This document shows, piece after piece, positions 15,446 to 22,440 of a stretch of 24,155 bases of DNA. Source of the DNA: a virus. The stretch covers positions 1-24,155 of the IMG/VR virus record IMGVR_UViG_3300002835_001069; one strand, 5' to 3'. Made by a program: the position numbers and the translations under genes. Positions within the stretch are counted from its first letter, which is position 1. The number at the start of each line of letters is the position of its first letter. Below the pieces are notes generated by a model. It ran no database searches and was not told the DNA's origin. It saw only the letters and a list, made by a program, of their open reading frames with translations.

Positions 15446-15457
15446 GATGCTCCTATG
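15442..15457 (+). promoter_or_regulatory. Hairpin covering the ribosome site and start of the small membrane protein
   Basis: The perfect inverted repeat ATAGGA-TGC-TCCTAT (15442-15456) contains the Shine-Dalgarno AGGA (15444-15447) in its left arm and the first two bases of the ATG start (15455) in its right arm. The upstream stop TAG (15443-15445) is also in the left arm. A ribosome ending the upstream gene would open the hairpin, so translation of the membrane protein may depend on upstream translation. The stem is only 6 bp, so the effect may be small. Confidence 0.4.
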
Positions 15458-15727
15458 ACAGACCTCCTCATTGCAGTAGTGCTTACAGGCTTTGCCGTAA
15501 CCTACGTTCTAGAACTTCTCGACATAACCCTTCTTGGGACATGGATTGGTAAGTCCAGTATAAACATTTTCTTTGCTCCACCATTAAGTTTTGGAGCCAT
15601 GTACGTCTTGTATGGGCTGCATCTCAACTTGGTGATTTTGGTCCCAGCCGCTACCTTTGTCTCCTTGGTACTAACCAAGTACTTAAACAAACCGATGACG
15701 GTTCAACAGAGGTTGACACGTTTGTAG
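15455..15727 (+). CDS. Small integral membrane protein, holin candidate
   Basis: A 90-residue hydrophobic protein with about three possible membrane segments: residues about 3-30 (LIAVVLTGFAVTYVLELL), 34-55 (SINIFFAPPLSFGAMYVLYG) and 56-74 (LHLNLVILVPAATFVSLVL). A basic tail (RLTRL) follows. Size, segment number and position just after the fibre genes fit a phage holin, which forms lesions in the cell membrane at lysis. No endolysin gene is next to it, so the function is only a guess; another small phage membrane protein is possible. AGGA lies 7 bases before the ATG, inside a small hairpin. Confidence 0.55.
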   Translation: MTDLLIAVVLTGFAVTYVLELLDITLLGTWIGKSSINIFFAPPLSFGAMYVLYGLHLNLVILVPAATFVSLVLTKYLNKPMTVQQRLTRL

Positions 15728-15735
15728 GAGGGGCC

Positions 15736-16311
15736 ATGAAAAAGATTATTGTTTTGCCGTATAAAGATGGCGACGTAAAAGACGGATTACGACGTCTCAT
15801 AAACTTAAACCCAGATGCTCTAGTTGTGTTTCCAGTAATGAACTTGCCATTGTTTAACGCCTCAATTGAAGAAGTGTTAAATGAGACGGGGGTTAAGTTT
15901 CATTTATTTTTTACAGACGGTGATAAACAGATAGATACGCTTGTAGTTCGTGCGCAAGACATAACTATGTGTAACAACCCTAGAAAAGAAATAACAAGAG
16001 AAATAACCGCCGAGGATATTCTTGCAATGGTTTGGGAAGACACTACTGAGGCGCATCTACTTCTTCATGCAGTTGAGGACCTAGCATTGGAGACCTGGAA
16101 TATTGAAGACGGACTGGAACTTATCGAGGTCGAGTTTGACGACGAGGAGTCTGACCTGCTGTATGAAGAGATGCAGGAAGCCTTATCTAACTTTATCGAA
16201 TCCTTTGCTAACTACATCACCAGCGGTGTTCTAGACACCCTCTCAAAAGCCGTAGAAGACCGCTTGAGAGAAGATATGGGCAAAAAAGACATCGACCCAT
16301 TTGGCGAGTAG
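15736..16311 (+). CDS. Acidic protein of unknown function
   Basis: A 191-residue protein I do not recognise. Residues 1-75 alternate strands and helices (KKIIVLPYKDGD, PDALVVFPVMNLPLF, VKFHLFFTDGD), like a small alpha/beta nucleotide-binding-type fold, but I see no P-loop or known motif. Residues about 85-190 are helical and very acidic (LELIEVEFDDEESDLLYEEM), suggesting a protein-binding surface. It has a strong AGGAGGGG ribosome site. It lies between the holin candidate and the replication initiator, at the switch from virion to replication genes, and shares its frame with the initiator, separated by one TAG and 9 bases. Confidence 0.6.
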   Translation: MKKIIVLPYKDGDVKDGLRRLINLNPDALVVFPVMNLPLFNASIEEVLNETGVKFHLFFTDGDKQIDTLVVRAQDITMCNNPRKEITREITAEDILAMVWEDTTEAHLLLHAVEDLALETWNIEDGLELIEVEFDDEESDLLYEEMQEALSNFIESFANYITSGVLDTLSKAVEDRLREDMGKKDIDPFGE

Positions 16312-16320
16312 AGTTCGCCC

Positions 16321-17301
16321 GTGAAAATCCCTCAGGAGGCGTTTACCGCCCAATTAACCGACTATCAGTTCCGACTGTTGGTCGTACTATGCCGTTTTTC
16401 GGGCTCCAGAGGCCGTTTTAAGGCCTCAATAGAGGCTTTGGGTAGAGAGACTGACAAGAAGTCCGATAAGACCGTTAGAAGGGCTCTTAAGGAACTTGAG
16501 AAGCAGGGCCTCATTAAGACCTCTCCGACTCGACGTGCCAACGGATTCAACAGCCTACTCATGATTGAGATACAGGACTCAAATTACCGCGCTGAAGAGG
16601 ACTCAAATTACCGCACCTCACATGACTACGTGACTAATAGTCCACGTAGCCAATCTACTAATAAGCCATTAGTACCTAATAGCCAAAATAGTAATCAATT
16701 AAAAGAACTTAGAAACACCGAAGGTGTTTCACTAAAGGAAGTGAAGGTTCCTATGAAAAACTATGACGATGGCGACGACTTGGCAGGCTTTGGACTCATT
16801 GAACCAAAAGATGCACCAACGCAGAAAATCTCTAAACGCGACCCGAAAACACGCGGCAAGCGTCCAGAGCATGAGTGGACCCCAATGGATGTCGCTGCAG
16901 AGTTTTCTTTTCGGGTTGGGCGCAAGTATCCCCTCCTCCCAGGAACCGTCAATGTCAGAGCGCTGTCAGGAGCACTGTCAAAGTTTAGAAAACAATACGG
17001 AACAACCGCTCTCATAGAACTTGAGTTGCTTCGTCTGTTTATGGTTGATGAACGTAACTTTAAGCAGATTGGTGACGAGGCTCCAAGCCTTTATAAACTT
17101 TACTTAGCGTCATTTGGCAAGAAGATGAACCAAGCCAGAGAGAGTTTAGGACTTGGTCGAGTTGCACAAGAGAAAACGCCAACTGTTAAGATGGCAACTC
17201 TAACCGCAAGTGATGGACGAGAGTTTCAAAACTCTATGTCTGGAAGAGCGCAGTTAGAGCGCTATGAAAAGAAGATACAGGGGGAATCTAATAGTGTATG
17301 A
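16321..17301 (+). CDS. Winged-helix replication initiator (lambda O / replisome organiser-like)
   Basis: A 326-residue protein. Residues about 10-80 look like a winged-helix DNA-binding domain: LTDYQFRLLVVLCRFSG, IEALGRETDKKSDKTVRRAL and KELEKQGLIKTSPTRR. A Ser/Asn/Gln-rich linker with the repeated peptide EDSNYR follows (about 85-135), then a basic stretch and a helical C-terminal domain (about 190-290). This layout fits phage initiators that bind the origin through the N-terminal domain and bring in the helicase loader, which is the next gene. The start is a GTG without a clear ribosome site; the only in-frame codons upstream before a TAG are not starts. The linker DNA carries repeats typical of an origin. 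The gene overlaps the loader gene. Confidence 0.7.
   Translation: MKIPQEAFTAQLTDYQFRLLVVLCRFSGSRGRFKASIEALGRETDKKSDKTVRRALKELEKQGLIKTSPTRRANGFNSLLMIEIQDSNYRAEEDSNYRTSHDYVTNSPRSQSTNKPLVPNSQNSNQLKELRNTEGVSLKEVKVPMKNYDDGDDLAGFGLIEPKDAPTQKISKRDPKTRGKRPEHEWTPMDVAAEFSFRVGRKYPLLPGTVNVRALSGALSKFRKQYGTTALIELELLRLFMVDERNFKQIGDEAPSLYKLYLASFGKKMNQARESLGLGRVAQEKTPTVKMATLTASDGREFQNSMSGRAQLERYEKKIQGESNSV
16574..16590 (+). repeat. Iteron-like direct repeat, copy 1
   Basis: AGGACTCAAATTACCGC, identical to the copy at 16598-16614. The two starts are 24 bp apart. The repeat encodes the peptide DSNYR, so it could be a duplicated peptide rather than a binding site, but every third base is also identical. Confidence 0.7.
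16598..16614 (+). repeat. Iteron-like direct repeat, copy 2
   Basis: A perfect second copy of AGGACTCAAATTACCGC. It is followed within 12 bases by the first inverted repeat of the cluster. Confidence 0.7.
16626..16649 (+). repeat. Inverted repeat 1 of the origin-like cluster
   Basis: CTACGTG and CACGTAG are perfect reverse complements around a 10-base centre, which itself can pair ACT with AGT. The centre contains CTAATAG. Confidence 0.65.
16656..16674 (+). repeat. Inverted repeat 2 of the origin-like cluster
   Basis: TACTAAT and ATTAGTA are perfect reverse complements with a 5-base loop (AAGCC). The left arm contains the CTAATA motif also found in inverted repeat 1. Confidence 0.65.
16712..16730 (+). 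repeat. Inverted repeat 3 of the origin-like cluster
   Basis: GAAACACC-GAA-GGTGTTTC, an 8-bp perfect stem with a 3-base loop. It is directly followed by a smaller one, TCACT/AGTGA (16729-16744). No T-run follows and it lies inside a gene, so it is not a normal terminator. Confidence 0.65.
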
Positions 17302-18016
17302 CGTCAATCAACTTTCATCTTTAAAAAAGCATTGGTTATTACGTACTTCAAATATTCCGCGTCGTTTTCTTGGTCTTGAAATTGCGGATTTAGTTGAGCG
17401 TTCAGGAGAGGTTCCTCTTGAGTATGACCAGTGGATTGGTGACGTCGCTAACGGCCTTGTTATAAAGCAAGTGGGAAACATCGGCACAACTGGCGTAGGA
17501 ATGCTGTTTGATGGTGGCCCTGGCATTGGTAAGACAACTCATGCAGTTGTGGCTGCTATGGAGGTTATTAGACGACTTCCAGATGATGATGATGAGTCTC
17601 GTAAAATTTTGGGTATGAGTGCAACTGATTACGGATTAAATGCTCGTCCTATCTACTACATGACTTACCCTGAGTTTTTGTCAAAGAAGAAGTCGACATT
17701 TGACGCGGACCCAGAAGACAAGAAGCAGATGGTTTACGAACTAGATGGGCTTCATGGGCGTTCAAAGTTTGACTTTTTGAACGTACGAATACTCGTCATA
17801 GATGACTTAGGAAAAGAGTATGGTTCAAAGTACGACGATGCGTCCTTTGATGAGATACTTCGTGCAAGGTATGACAAGGCGTTGCCCACTATTGTGACAA
17901 CGAACGTTATGCTGGAAAACTGGAATGACAAGTACAGTGAAGCGATGGGCAGTTTTGCTCAAGAAGCATTCGTACGTGTTCCAATTTTTGGTTCTGATTT
18001 GAGGGGTGCACAGTGA
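17294..18016 (+). CDS. DnaC-like AAA+ helicase loader
   Basis: A 240-residue ATPase that should load the DnaB-like helicase encoded three genes downstream. Walker A is GGPGIGKTT (K80), Walker B is ILVIDDLGKEYG (D170, D171), and the sensor-1-like segment is LPTIVTTNV; this is the DnaC/IstB-type arrangement. I chose the GTG at 17294 because CAGGGGGAA lies 9 bases upstream and it overlaps the initiator stop by 8 bases. An ATG at 17264 in the same frame would add 10 residues but has a longer overlap and no good ribosome site. Its end overlaps the next gene (GTGA). Length fits the family (about 240-260). Confidence 0.85.
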   Translation: MYDVNQLSSLKKHWLLRTSNIPRRFLGLEIADLVERSGEVPLEYDQWIGDVANGLVIKQVGNIGTTGVGMLFDGGPGIGKTTHAVVAAMEVIRRLPDDDDESRKILGMSATDYGLNARPIYYMTYPEFLSKKKSTFDADPEDKKQMVYELDGLHGRSKFDFLNVRILVIDDLGKEYGSKYDDASFDEILRARYDKALPTIVTTNVMLENWNDKYSEAMGSFAQEAFVRVPIFGSDLRGAQ

Positions 18017-18321
18017 AAGGCGGCAGCGTGAAGGCTTCGTGGAGAACAGTACAACTGTTCATCTCTGCGCAGGCTGCTGGAATTTTCGAAGTCGAACTCG
18101 ACACTGACAGTAAAAAACTTCGATGCAATTGTCCAAAGTGGAAGAAGACGTTTAATTGCAAGCATGTTCGCTTTGTTGATGACCGTATGTACATGAACGA
18201 TGGGCACTACTCCATTCTTGTGCCCGAAGAGATTCCTGAGGAACTTGCGCTAGACGCAAGCGATACTGCGGAGAAGTTTCGTGAGTTTGTTTTAAAGTAC
18301 GCTAAGATAGAAGTACTATGA
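18013..18321 (+). CDS. SWIM zinc-finger protein
   Basis: A 102-residue protein. The segment LRCNCPKWKKTFNCKHVRFV has C38, C40, C49 and H51 in the order CxC-x8-CxH, the SWIM zinc-finger signature. The front part (VQLFISAQAAGIFEVELD) gives the strand that usually precedes it. SWIM domains bind DNA or proteins and occur in recombination and transposase-related proteins; a small stand-alone one in a replication operon is less common. The start is a GTG overlapping the loader stop; its own stop overlaps the next ATG (ATGA). The target is unknown. Confidence 0.75.
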   Translation: MKGGSVKASWRTVQLFISAQAAGIFEVELDTDSKKLRCNCPKWKKTFNCKHVRFVDDRMYMNDGHYSILVPEEIPEELALDASDTAEKFREFVLKYAKIEVL

Positions 18322-18734
18322 AAAACGGAGACATATCAAATGTCTCCTCTCCACAAGTTATTGCTACTACTGATGTAGTAATTAAATTAGTTGAAGAAGA
18401 GACACGTCGGCTACTAGGTAAGAAGATTACCTATAAACTTGGCGAAGTCGATTTGCTTGGAGCCAACAGATTGTGGATACTTGCTAACAACTACGGCATT
18501 TCCTTAGAACTTGCTGGTTTTGAGACAGAAGGTTGGACAGAAGAACTTCTTGAAAAATCTTTTGAAAAGTTAGAGCGTCGTGTAGTTAACCCGTTTAACT
18601 ACTGGCAGTTGTACGAGAGTGTAGATGAGTTAGTCGCAACACTTCCGTATCGACCAAATTTGAAGGGCGTTATCGACAAGCCCGACCGAGTTGCGCGATA
18701 TGGTTCAGCAGGAGTAGAACTAGCCAATCTTTAG
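18318..18734 (+). CDS. Protein of unknown function in the replication operon
   Basis: A 138-residue protein I do not recognise. Residues about 14-60 are helical (VIKLVEEETRRLLGKKITYK), followed by LLGANRLWILANNYGISLEL and WTEELLEKSFEKLERRV. The C-terminal part has FNYWQLYESVDELVATLP and a basic stretch. It has no cysteine motif, membrane segment or P-loop. It lies between the SWIM protein and the helicase and begins by ATGA overlap, so it is probably made together with the replisome proteins. Confidence 0.6.
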   Translation: MKNGDISNVSSPQVIATTDVVIKLVEEETRRLLGKKITYKLGEVDLLGANRLWILANNYGISLELAGFETEGWTEELLEKSFEKLERRVVNPFNYWQLYESVDELVATLPYRPNLKGVIDKPDRVARYGSAGVELANL

Positions 18735-18751
18735 AGCCTTGAGGGGGCGAT

Positions 18752-19999
18752 ATGGCAGCAGATAACGAACACCGTCTGGTCAGTAAAGTAATTCGTGACC
18801 GTGACATCGTCCCTGCCCTTTCACGAGGTGTTCAAGACGGATGGTTTTTAGACGAAGACAATCGCAAGGTATGGAGTTTTGTTCGCAAGCACTACAGCGA
18901 ATATCGTGAAGTTCCAACTGGCGTAACAGTCAAAGACCATTACCCAAATTACAAGATTCTTGATGTAGAAGACTCCGTTGAGTATCTACTAGACACGATG
19001 GTCGACTTCCGCCGTCGACTACTTACTCGTCAAGGTTTAGAGAACGCGGTCGAGTTACTGCAAGACAACAATCATGATGCTGCTCTTCTTGCTATGGAGC
19101 AGGCGATTGCAAAAGTTAATGAACAGGGCGTACTTGGCACTCATGAAGTTGACTTGTCAAAGAACACTGAAGAACGCTACGCAGAATACAAAGCGTTACA
19201 AGATAAAAAGTTTTTAGGAATACCAACAGGGTTTGAAAAGATTGATGAAGCAACAGCGGGACTGCAAGGCGGACAATTAATCACGGTCATTGCTCCACCA
19301 AAGACTGGTAAGTCTCAGATTGCTCTTCAGGTTGCAATAAACATTCACACATTGGGATACACCCCTATGTTCCAATCCTTTGAGATGAACAATCACGAGC
19401 AACAGCAGCGTCACGATGCGATGCGTTCCCACATATCTCATGGCCGTCTGCGTCGTGGAAAATTATTGCCAGCAGAAGAATCTCGTTACATCGATACTTT
19501 AAACGCCATGGAGAAGGAGCACTCATTCCATTTGGTAGATGCCGTTAACGGTATTACTGTGTCTGCTTTATCAGCAAAGATTGAGCAGTGCAGTCCTGAC
19601 ATTGTGTTTGTAGACGGTGTCTACTTGATGCTTGATGAGATTACTGGTGAAATGAACACACCTCAAGCAATCACTAACATAACACGTGCACTAAAGAGGC
19701 TGGCTCAGAAGATAAATAAGCCAGTAGTTATTACTACTCAAACTCTTCTATGGAAGATGCGTGCTGGAAAGGTGACTGCAGACTCAATTGGTTACTCGTC
19801 TTCCTTCTTCCAAGACTCAGATGTAATCCTTGGCCTTGAGCCAGTAGAAGAGGATGAAGAGATTAGGCTTTTAAAGATTGTTCAATCACGTAACTGTCCT
19901 CCAAGTGAGACTGCGATTACTTGGCGTTGGGAGACTGGGTGCTTTCATGATGAGTCCTTCATGACTAAGTGCGCATACTGCATGAATTGGAGCAAGTGA
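18752..19999 (+). CDS. DnaB-like replicative DNA helicase
   Basis: A 415-residue RecA-type helicase that unwinds DNA at the fork. The N-terminal domain (about 1-125) looks like the DnaB N-domain (RKVWSFVRKHYSEYREVPTG). The motor domain begins with FLGIPTGFEKIDEATAGLQG, the standard 'iPTGf..lD....Gl..G' lead-in. Walker A is APPKTGKSQ (K187). The Walker B strand is DIVFVDGVYLML (D288), with DGVYLM in place of the usual DYLQLM. A KPVVITTQTLLW segment and an arginine-bearing VQSRNCPPSE segment follow. A short Cys pair (CAYC) near the end is unusual. GAGGGGG precedes the ATG. Its stop overlaps the primase start (ATGA-like TGATG). Confidence 0.9.
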   Translation: MAADNEHRLVSKVIRDRDIVPALSRGVQDGWFLDEDNRKVWSFVRKHYSEYREVPTGVTVKDHYPNYKILDVEDSVEYLLDTMVDFRRRLLTRQGLENAVELLQDNNHDAALLAMEQAIAKVNEQGVLGTHEVDLSKNTEERYAEYKALQDKKFLGIPTGFEKIDEATAGLQGGQLITVIAPPKTGKSQIALQVAINIHTLGYTPMFQSFEMNNHEQQQRHDAMRSHISHGRLRRGKLLPAEESRYIDTLNAMEKEHSFHLVDAVNGITVSALSAKIEQCSPDIVFVDGVYLMLDEITGEMNTPQAITNITRALKRLAQKINKPVVITTQTLLWKMRAGKVTADSIGYSSSFFQDSDVILGLEPVEEDEEIRLLKIVQSRNCPPSETAITWRWETGCFHDESFMTKCAYCMNWSK

Positions 20000-20934
20000 T
20001 GGATGTAGAGAAGGTTCTCCTATCACTTGATTTACCTCTTGCAGCGCAACGTGGTGATGAGGTTAACGGCCTTTGTCCTATGCACAAGAAGCGCACAGGA
20101 AAAGAAGACCACCACCCATCATGGTGGATAAACATTATGACTGGTGCACACATTTGTTTTTCTTGCGGTTACAAGGGAAACTTATACACGCTTGTTCGTG
20201 ATTTGCGCGGCATTGATTACCACGACGCAAAAGAGTTTATTGATGGTCAAGAAGAATTTCCCATAGATGCTTTATTACGCCGTATTAAAGACTTGCCACA
20301 ATATGTACAGCCAGAAGCAGAGCCAATCGGCATGTCAGAGGCTCGTTTGGCCGTCTACTCAGAGCCTCCCGCATTAGAGTTAAAGAAAAGATTTTTAACT
20401 GCAGAAGCAGCAAAACATCACGGAGTATTTTGGGATGTAAACAACTCAGCATGGATTCTTCCTATCCGTAATCCTGATACACACGAGTTAATGGGATGGC
20501 AAGAGAAGGGTGCTTCGGGCCGCTTCTTTCGCAATCAACCAACGGGAGTTAAAAAGTCAAAAACAGTATTTGGTGTCGAGGTAATGGCAACCGACATTCT
20601 TGTGGTTGTTGAATCTCCATTAGATGTTGTACGTCTTCGTTGTGCTGGTGTTGAGGGTGCTGTATCTACTTTTGGCGCAATAGTTAGCGAAGACCAAGCA
20701 AAGATTATGCGAAGAGCGGACAAAGTAATTGCTGCTTTTGATAAAGATGAGGCGGGGTTGAAGGCTGCAGAATCAATGCGTCCTTATGCTCGAAAGTATG
20801 GTTTGAACTTGTTCTTTTTTGATTACAAGGGCATTGATGTAAAAGACCCAGGTGACATGACTATTAATGAGATTCATCAGGGTATTGAGAACGCCAAGTC
20901 TTACGTATTAGGCAAAGAGGCATTCTTTGTTTAA
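19999..20934 (+). CDS. DnaG-like DNA primase
   Basis: A 311-residue primase that makes RNA primers for the fork. A zinc ribbon lies at the front: C26-P-M-H29 and C53-F-S-C56, a CHC2-type set. A TOPRIM catalytic domain follows, with VVVESPLDVV (E205) and AAFDKDEAG (D248, D250), the metal-binding acidic residues. It is shorter than bacterial DnaG (about 600) and lacks an obvious helicase-binding C-domain, as in many phage primases. I chose the ATG at 19999 because GGAG sits about 8 bases upstream and it overlaps the helicase stop; upstream in-frame starts would lengthen the overlap. The helicase gene next to it fits a joint helicase-primase role. Confidence 0.88.
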   Translation: MDVEKVLLSLDLPLAAQRGDEVNGLCPMHKKRTGKEDHHPSWWINIMTGAHICFSCGYKGNLYTLVRDLRGIDYHDAKEFIDGQEEFPIDALLRRIKDLPQYVQPEAEPIGMSEARLAVYSEPPALELKKRFLTAEAAKHHGVFWDVNNSAWILPIRNPDTHELMGWQEKGASGRFFRNQPTGVKKSKTVFGVEVMATDILVVVESPLDVVRLRCAGVEGAVSTFGAIVSEDQAKIMRRADKVIAAFDKDEAGLKAAESMRPYARKYGLNLFFFDYKGIDVKDPGDMTINEIHQGIENAKSYVLGKEAFFV

Positions 20935-22432
20935 CGGAACCTTAAAACCTTATCAGGTAGAAGCAGTCAGTCGTATGGTTGGCGAGAAAAGGATGTTAGT
21001 TGCTTATGAGATGGGTCTTGGTAAAACCTGCATGACGATTGCAGCACTTGAACAACTATCGCCTAAAAAGGTTCTTGTGGTTGCTTTATCGAGTCTTAAG
21101 TATCAGTGGGAAAAAGAAATAAAGAAGTTTTCTGATTCTACAGTTCAGGTCATTGATGGTAATAAGAAGACTAGAGAGGCTCAATACTCCTCCAATGCTA
21201 GGTATTTAATCACTAATTACGAGTCCATCGTTAATGACTGGGATATAGTAAAAAACCTATATTTGGACGCAATCGTCTGCGACGAAGCCACGGCTATAAA
21301 GGGATTTAAGTCTAAGCGCTCCAAAAAGGTCAAGGAACTATCTCGTAGCGTTTCTATTAAGTTTGCTCTAACAGGAACACCTATCGAAAATGGTAGGCCA
21401 GAAGAGTTGTATAGCATTATGCAGTTTGTTAATCCAACTCTTCTTGGTCGTTTTGATTTATTTGACCAAACCTTTATTGTTCGCAATCACTTCGGTGGAG
21501 TGCAGCGTTACCGTAATCTTCCTATTTTTCACGAAAAGATGAAGGCTTGTTCTGTAAGGAAGGTACAGACAGACCCTGATGTAGCCCCTCACCTTCCTAG
21601 CGTTATTAACCGTGACCCTCTGCTTGTTCCTTTTGATTCGACTGGTCGCAAGTTGTATCACTTCATTGCAGAAGAACTAATGAATGAACTAGTAGAAGCA
21701 AAGCAATTGTTGGGTGCAAGTTTTTCCATCGCTGCACATTATGGGGAGGGGTATAAGCCTGGTAGTCCTGCAGACTTAATGCGTGGGTCGATAATGTCAA
21801 AGATAACCGCTCTGCGAATGGTCTGTGACAGTCCATTGCTTCTTGCAGGTAGTGAGTCTCAATATGCTCAGTATTTAGTAGCGGAAGGTCATGTAAAACT
21901 TCAAGGCGCTAAATCTCCCAAATTAGACGTTCTTGTAGACTACGCCAAAGAACATCTAGAGACCGACCCAGATGCAAAGATAGTCGTATTCACTTCTTAC
22001 CTTGATGCCGTCGCTTTAATCTTTGACAAACTTGGAGGAACAATTTATACAGGAGAAATGAATTCCAAAGAAAAAGAAAGGAGCAAAGAAAAGTTTTTAA
22101 CTGACCCAGAATGTAGGGTCTTTATTTCATCAGATGCTGGGGGCTATGGAGTAGACCTGCCTAATGCAAACCTTTTAATTAACTATGACCTGCCATGGAA
22201 TGCTGGTCTGGCGGTTCAAAGAAATGGGCGTATAAAGCGTACGTCAAGCCGTTGGCCTACTATCACCATTCAGGATATACTGATGAAAAACTCAATAGAA
22301 GAACGCCAACATGAGATGCTCCAGCAGAAGGGCGCTGTGGCTAACGCCGTACTTGACGGTGCGGGAATCAACTCTCGTGGTGGTGTAGACTTAACAGTAG
22401 GAAGTCTTTTGAACTTCCTTATGAAATCGTAG
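20927..22432 (+). CDS. SNF2-type DNA helicase / translocase (superfamily 2)
   Basis: A 501-residue ATP-driven DNA motor. The front LKPYQVEAVSRMVGEKRMLV is the Q-motif-like region of SNF2 proteins. Walker A is YEMGLGKT (K33), motif II is VCDEATAI (D119, E120), motif III is LTGTPIENG, motif V is SSDAGGYGVDLPNANLLINY, and motif VI is QRNGRIKR (Q431, R435, R438). It is near the small end for the family and has no extra domain. It starts at TTG with AGAGG about 9 bases upstream, overlapping the primase end by 8 bases. Phage members of this family act in replication, repair or recombination; which one here is unknown. Confidence 0.88.
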   Translation: MFNGTLKPYQVEAVSRMVGEKRMLVAYEMGLGKTCMTIAALEQLSPKKVLVVALSSLKYQWEKEIKKFSDSTVQVIDGNKKTREAQYSSNARYLITNYESIVNDWDIVKNLYLDAIVCDEATAIKGFKSKRSKKVKELSRSVSIKFALTGTPIENGRPEELYSIMQFVNPTLLGRFDLFDQTFIVRNHFGGVQRYRNLPIFHEKMKACSVRKVQTDPDVAPHLPSVINRDPLLVPFDSTGRKLYHFIAEELMNELVEAKQLLGASFSIAAHYGEGYKPGSPADLMRGSIMSKITALRMVCDSPLLLAGSESQYAQYLVAEGHVKLQGAKSPKLDVLVDYAKEHLETDPDAKIVVFTSYLDAVALIFDKLGGTIYTGEMNSKEKERSKEKFLTDPECRVFISSDAGGYGVDLPNANLLINYDLPWNAGLAVQRNGRIKRTSSRWPTITIQDILMKNSIEERQHEMLQQKGAVANAVLDGAGINSRGGVDLTVGSLLNFLMKS

Positions 22433-22440
22433 GAGGGGTA

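Larger units (their letters stand above)
16574..16744 (+). other. Candidate replication origin inside the initiator gene
   Basis: This stretch combines a 17-bp direct repeat pair, at least three perfect inverted repeats, three copies of CTAATAR (16634, 16658, 16676) and an AT-rich segment (about 16650-16715). It lies over the low-complexity linker of the initiator, exactly where the lambda origin lies within gene O. Direct repeats start 24 bp apart and the first two CTAATAR copies are also 24 bp apart. Function as an origin is inference. Confidence 0.5.

Noticed and set aside
15420-15448. TTGAAT and TAGGAT with 17-base spacing as a promoter
   Set aside because: Both boxes are poor matches, and the second is explained by the stop codon and ribosome site.
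15713-15741. A perfect TTGACA (15713-15718) that could be a -35 promoter box
   Set aside because: The sequence 16-19 bases downstream (ATGAAAAAG) is not a -10 box and is the start of the next gene.
16574-16614. The two direct repeats as a CRISPR array
   Set aside because: There are only two copies with a 7-base gap, and they lie inside a gene.
16712-16730. The GAAACACC/GGTGTTTC hairpin as a terminator
   Set aside because: It lies inside a coding sequence, lacks a T-run and belongs to a cluster of repeats better explained as origin-like.
16763-17017. Open frames of 84 codons on both strands
   Set aside because: Both overlap the initiator gene out of frame and show no protein-like motifs.
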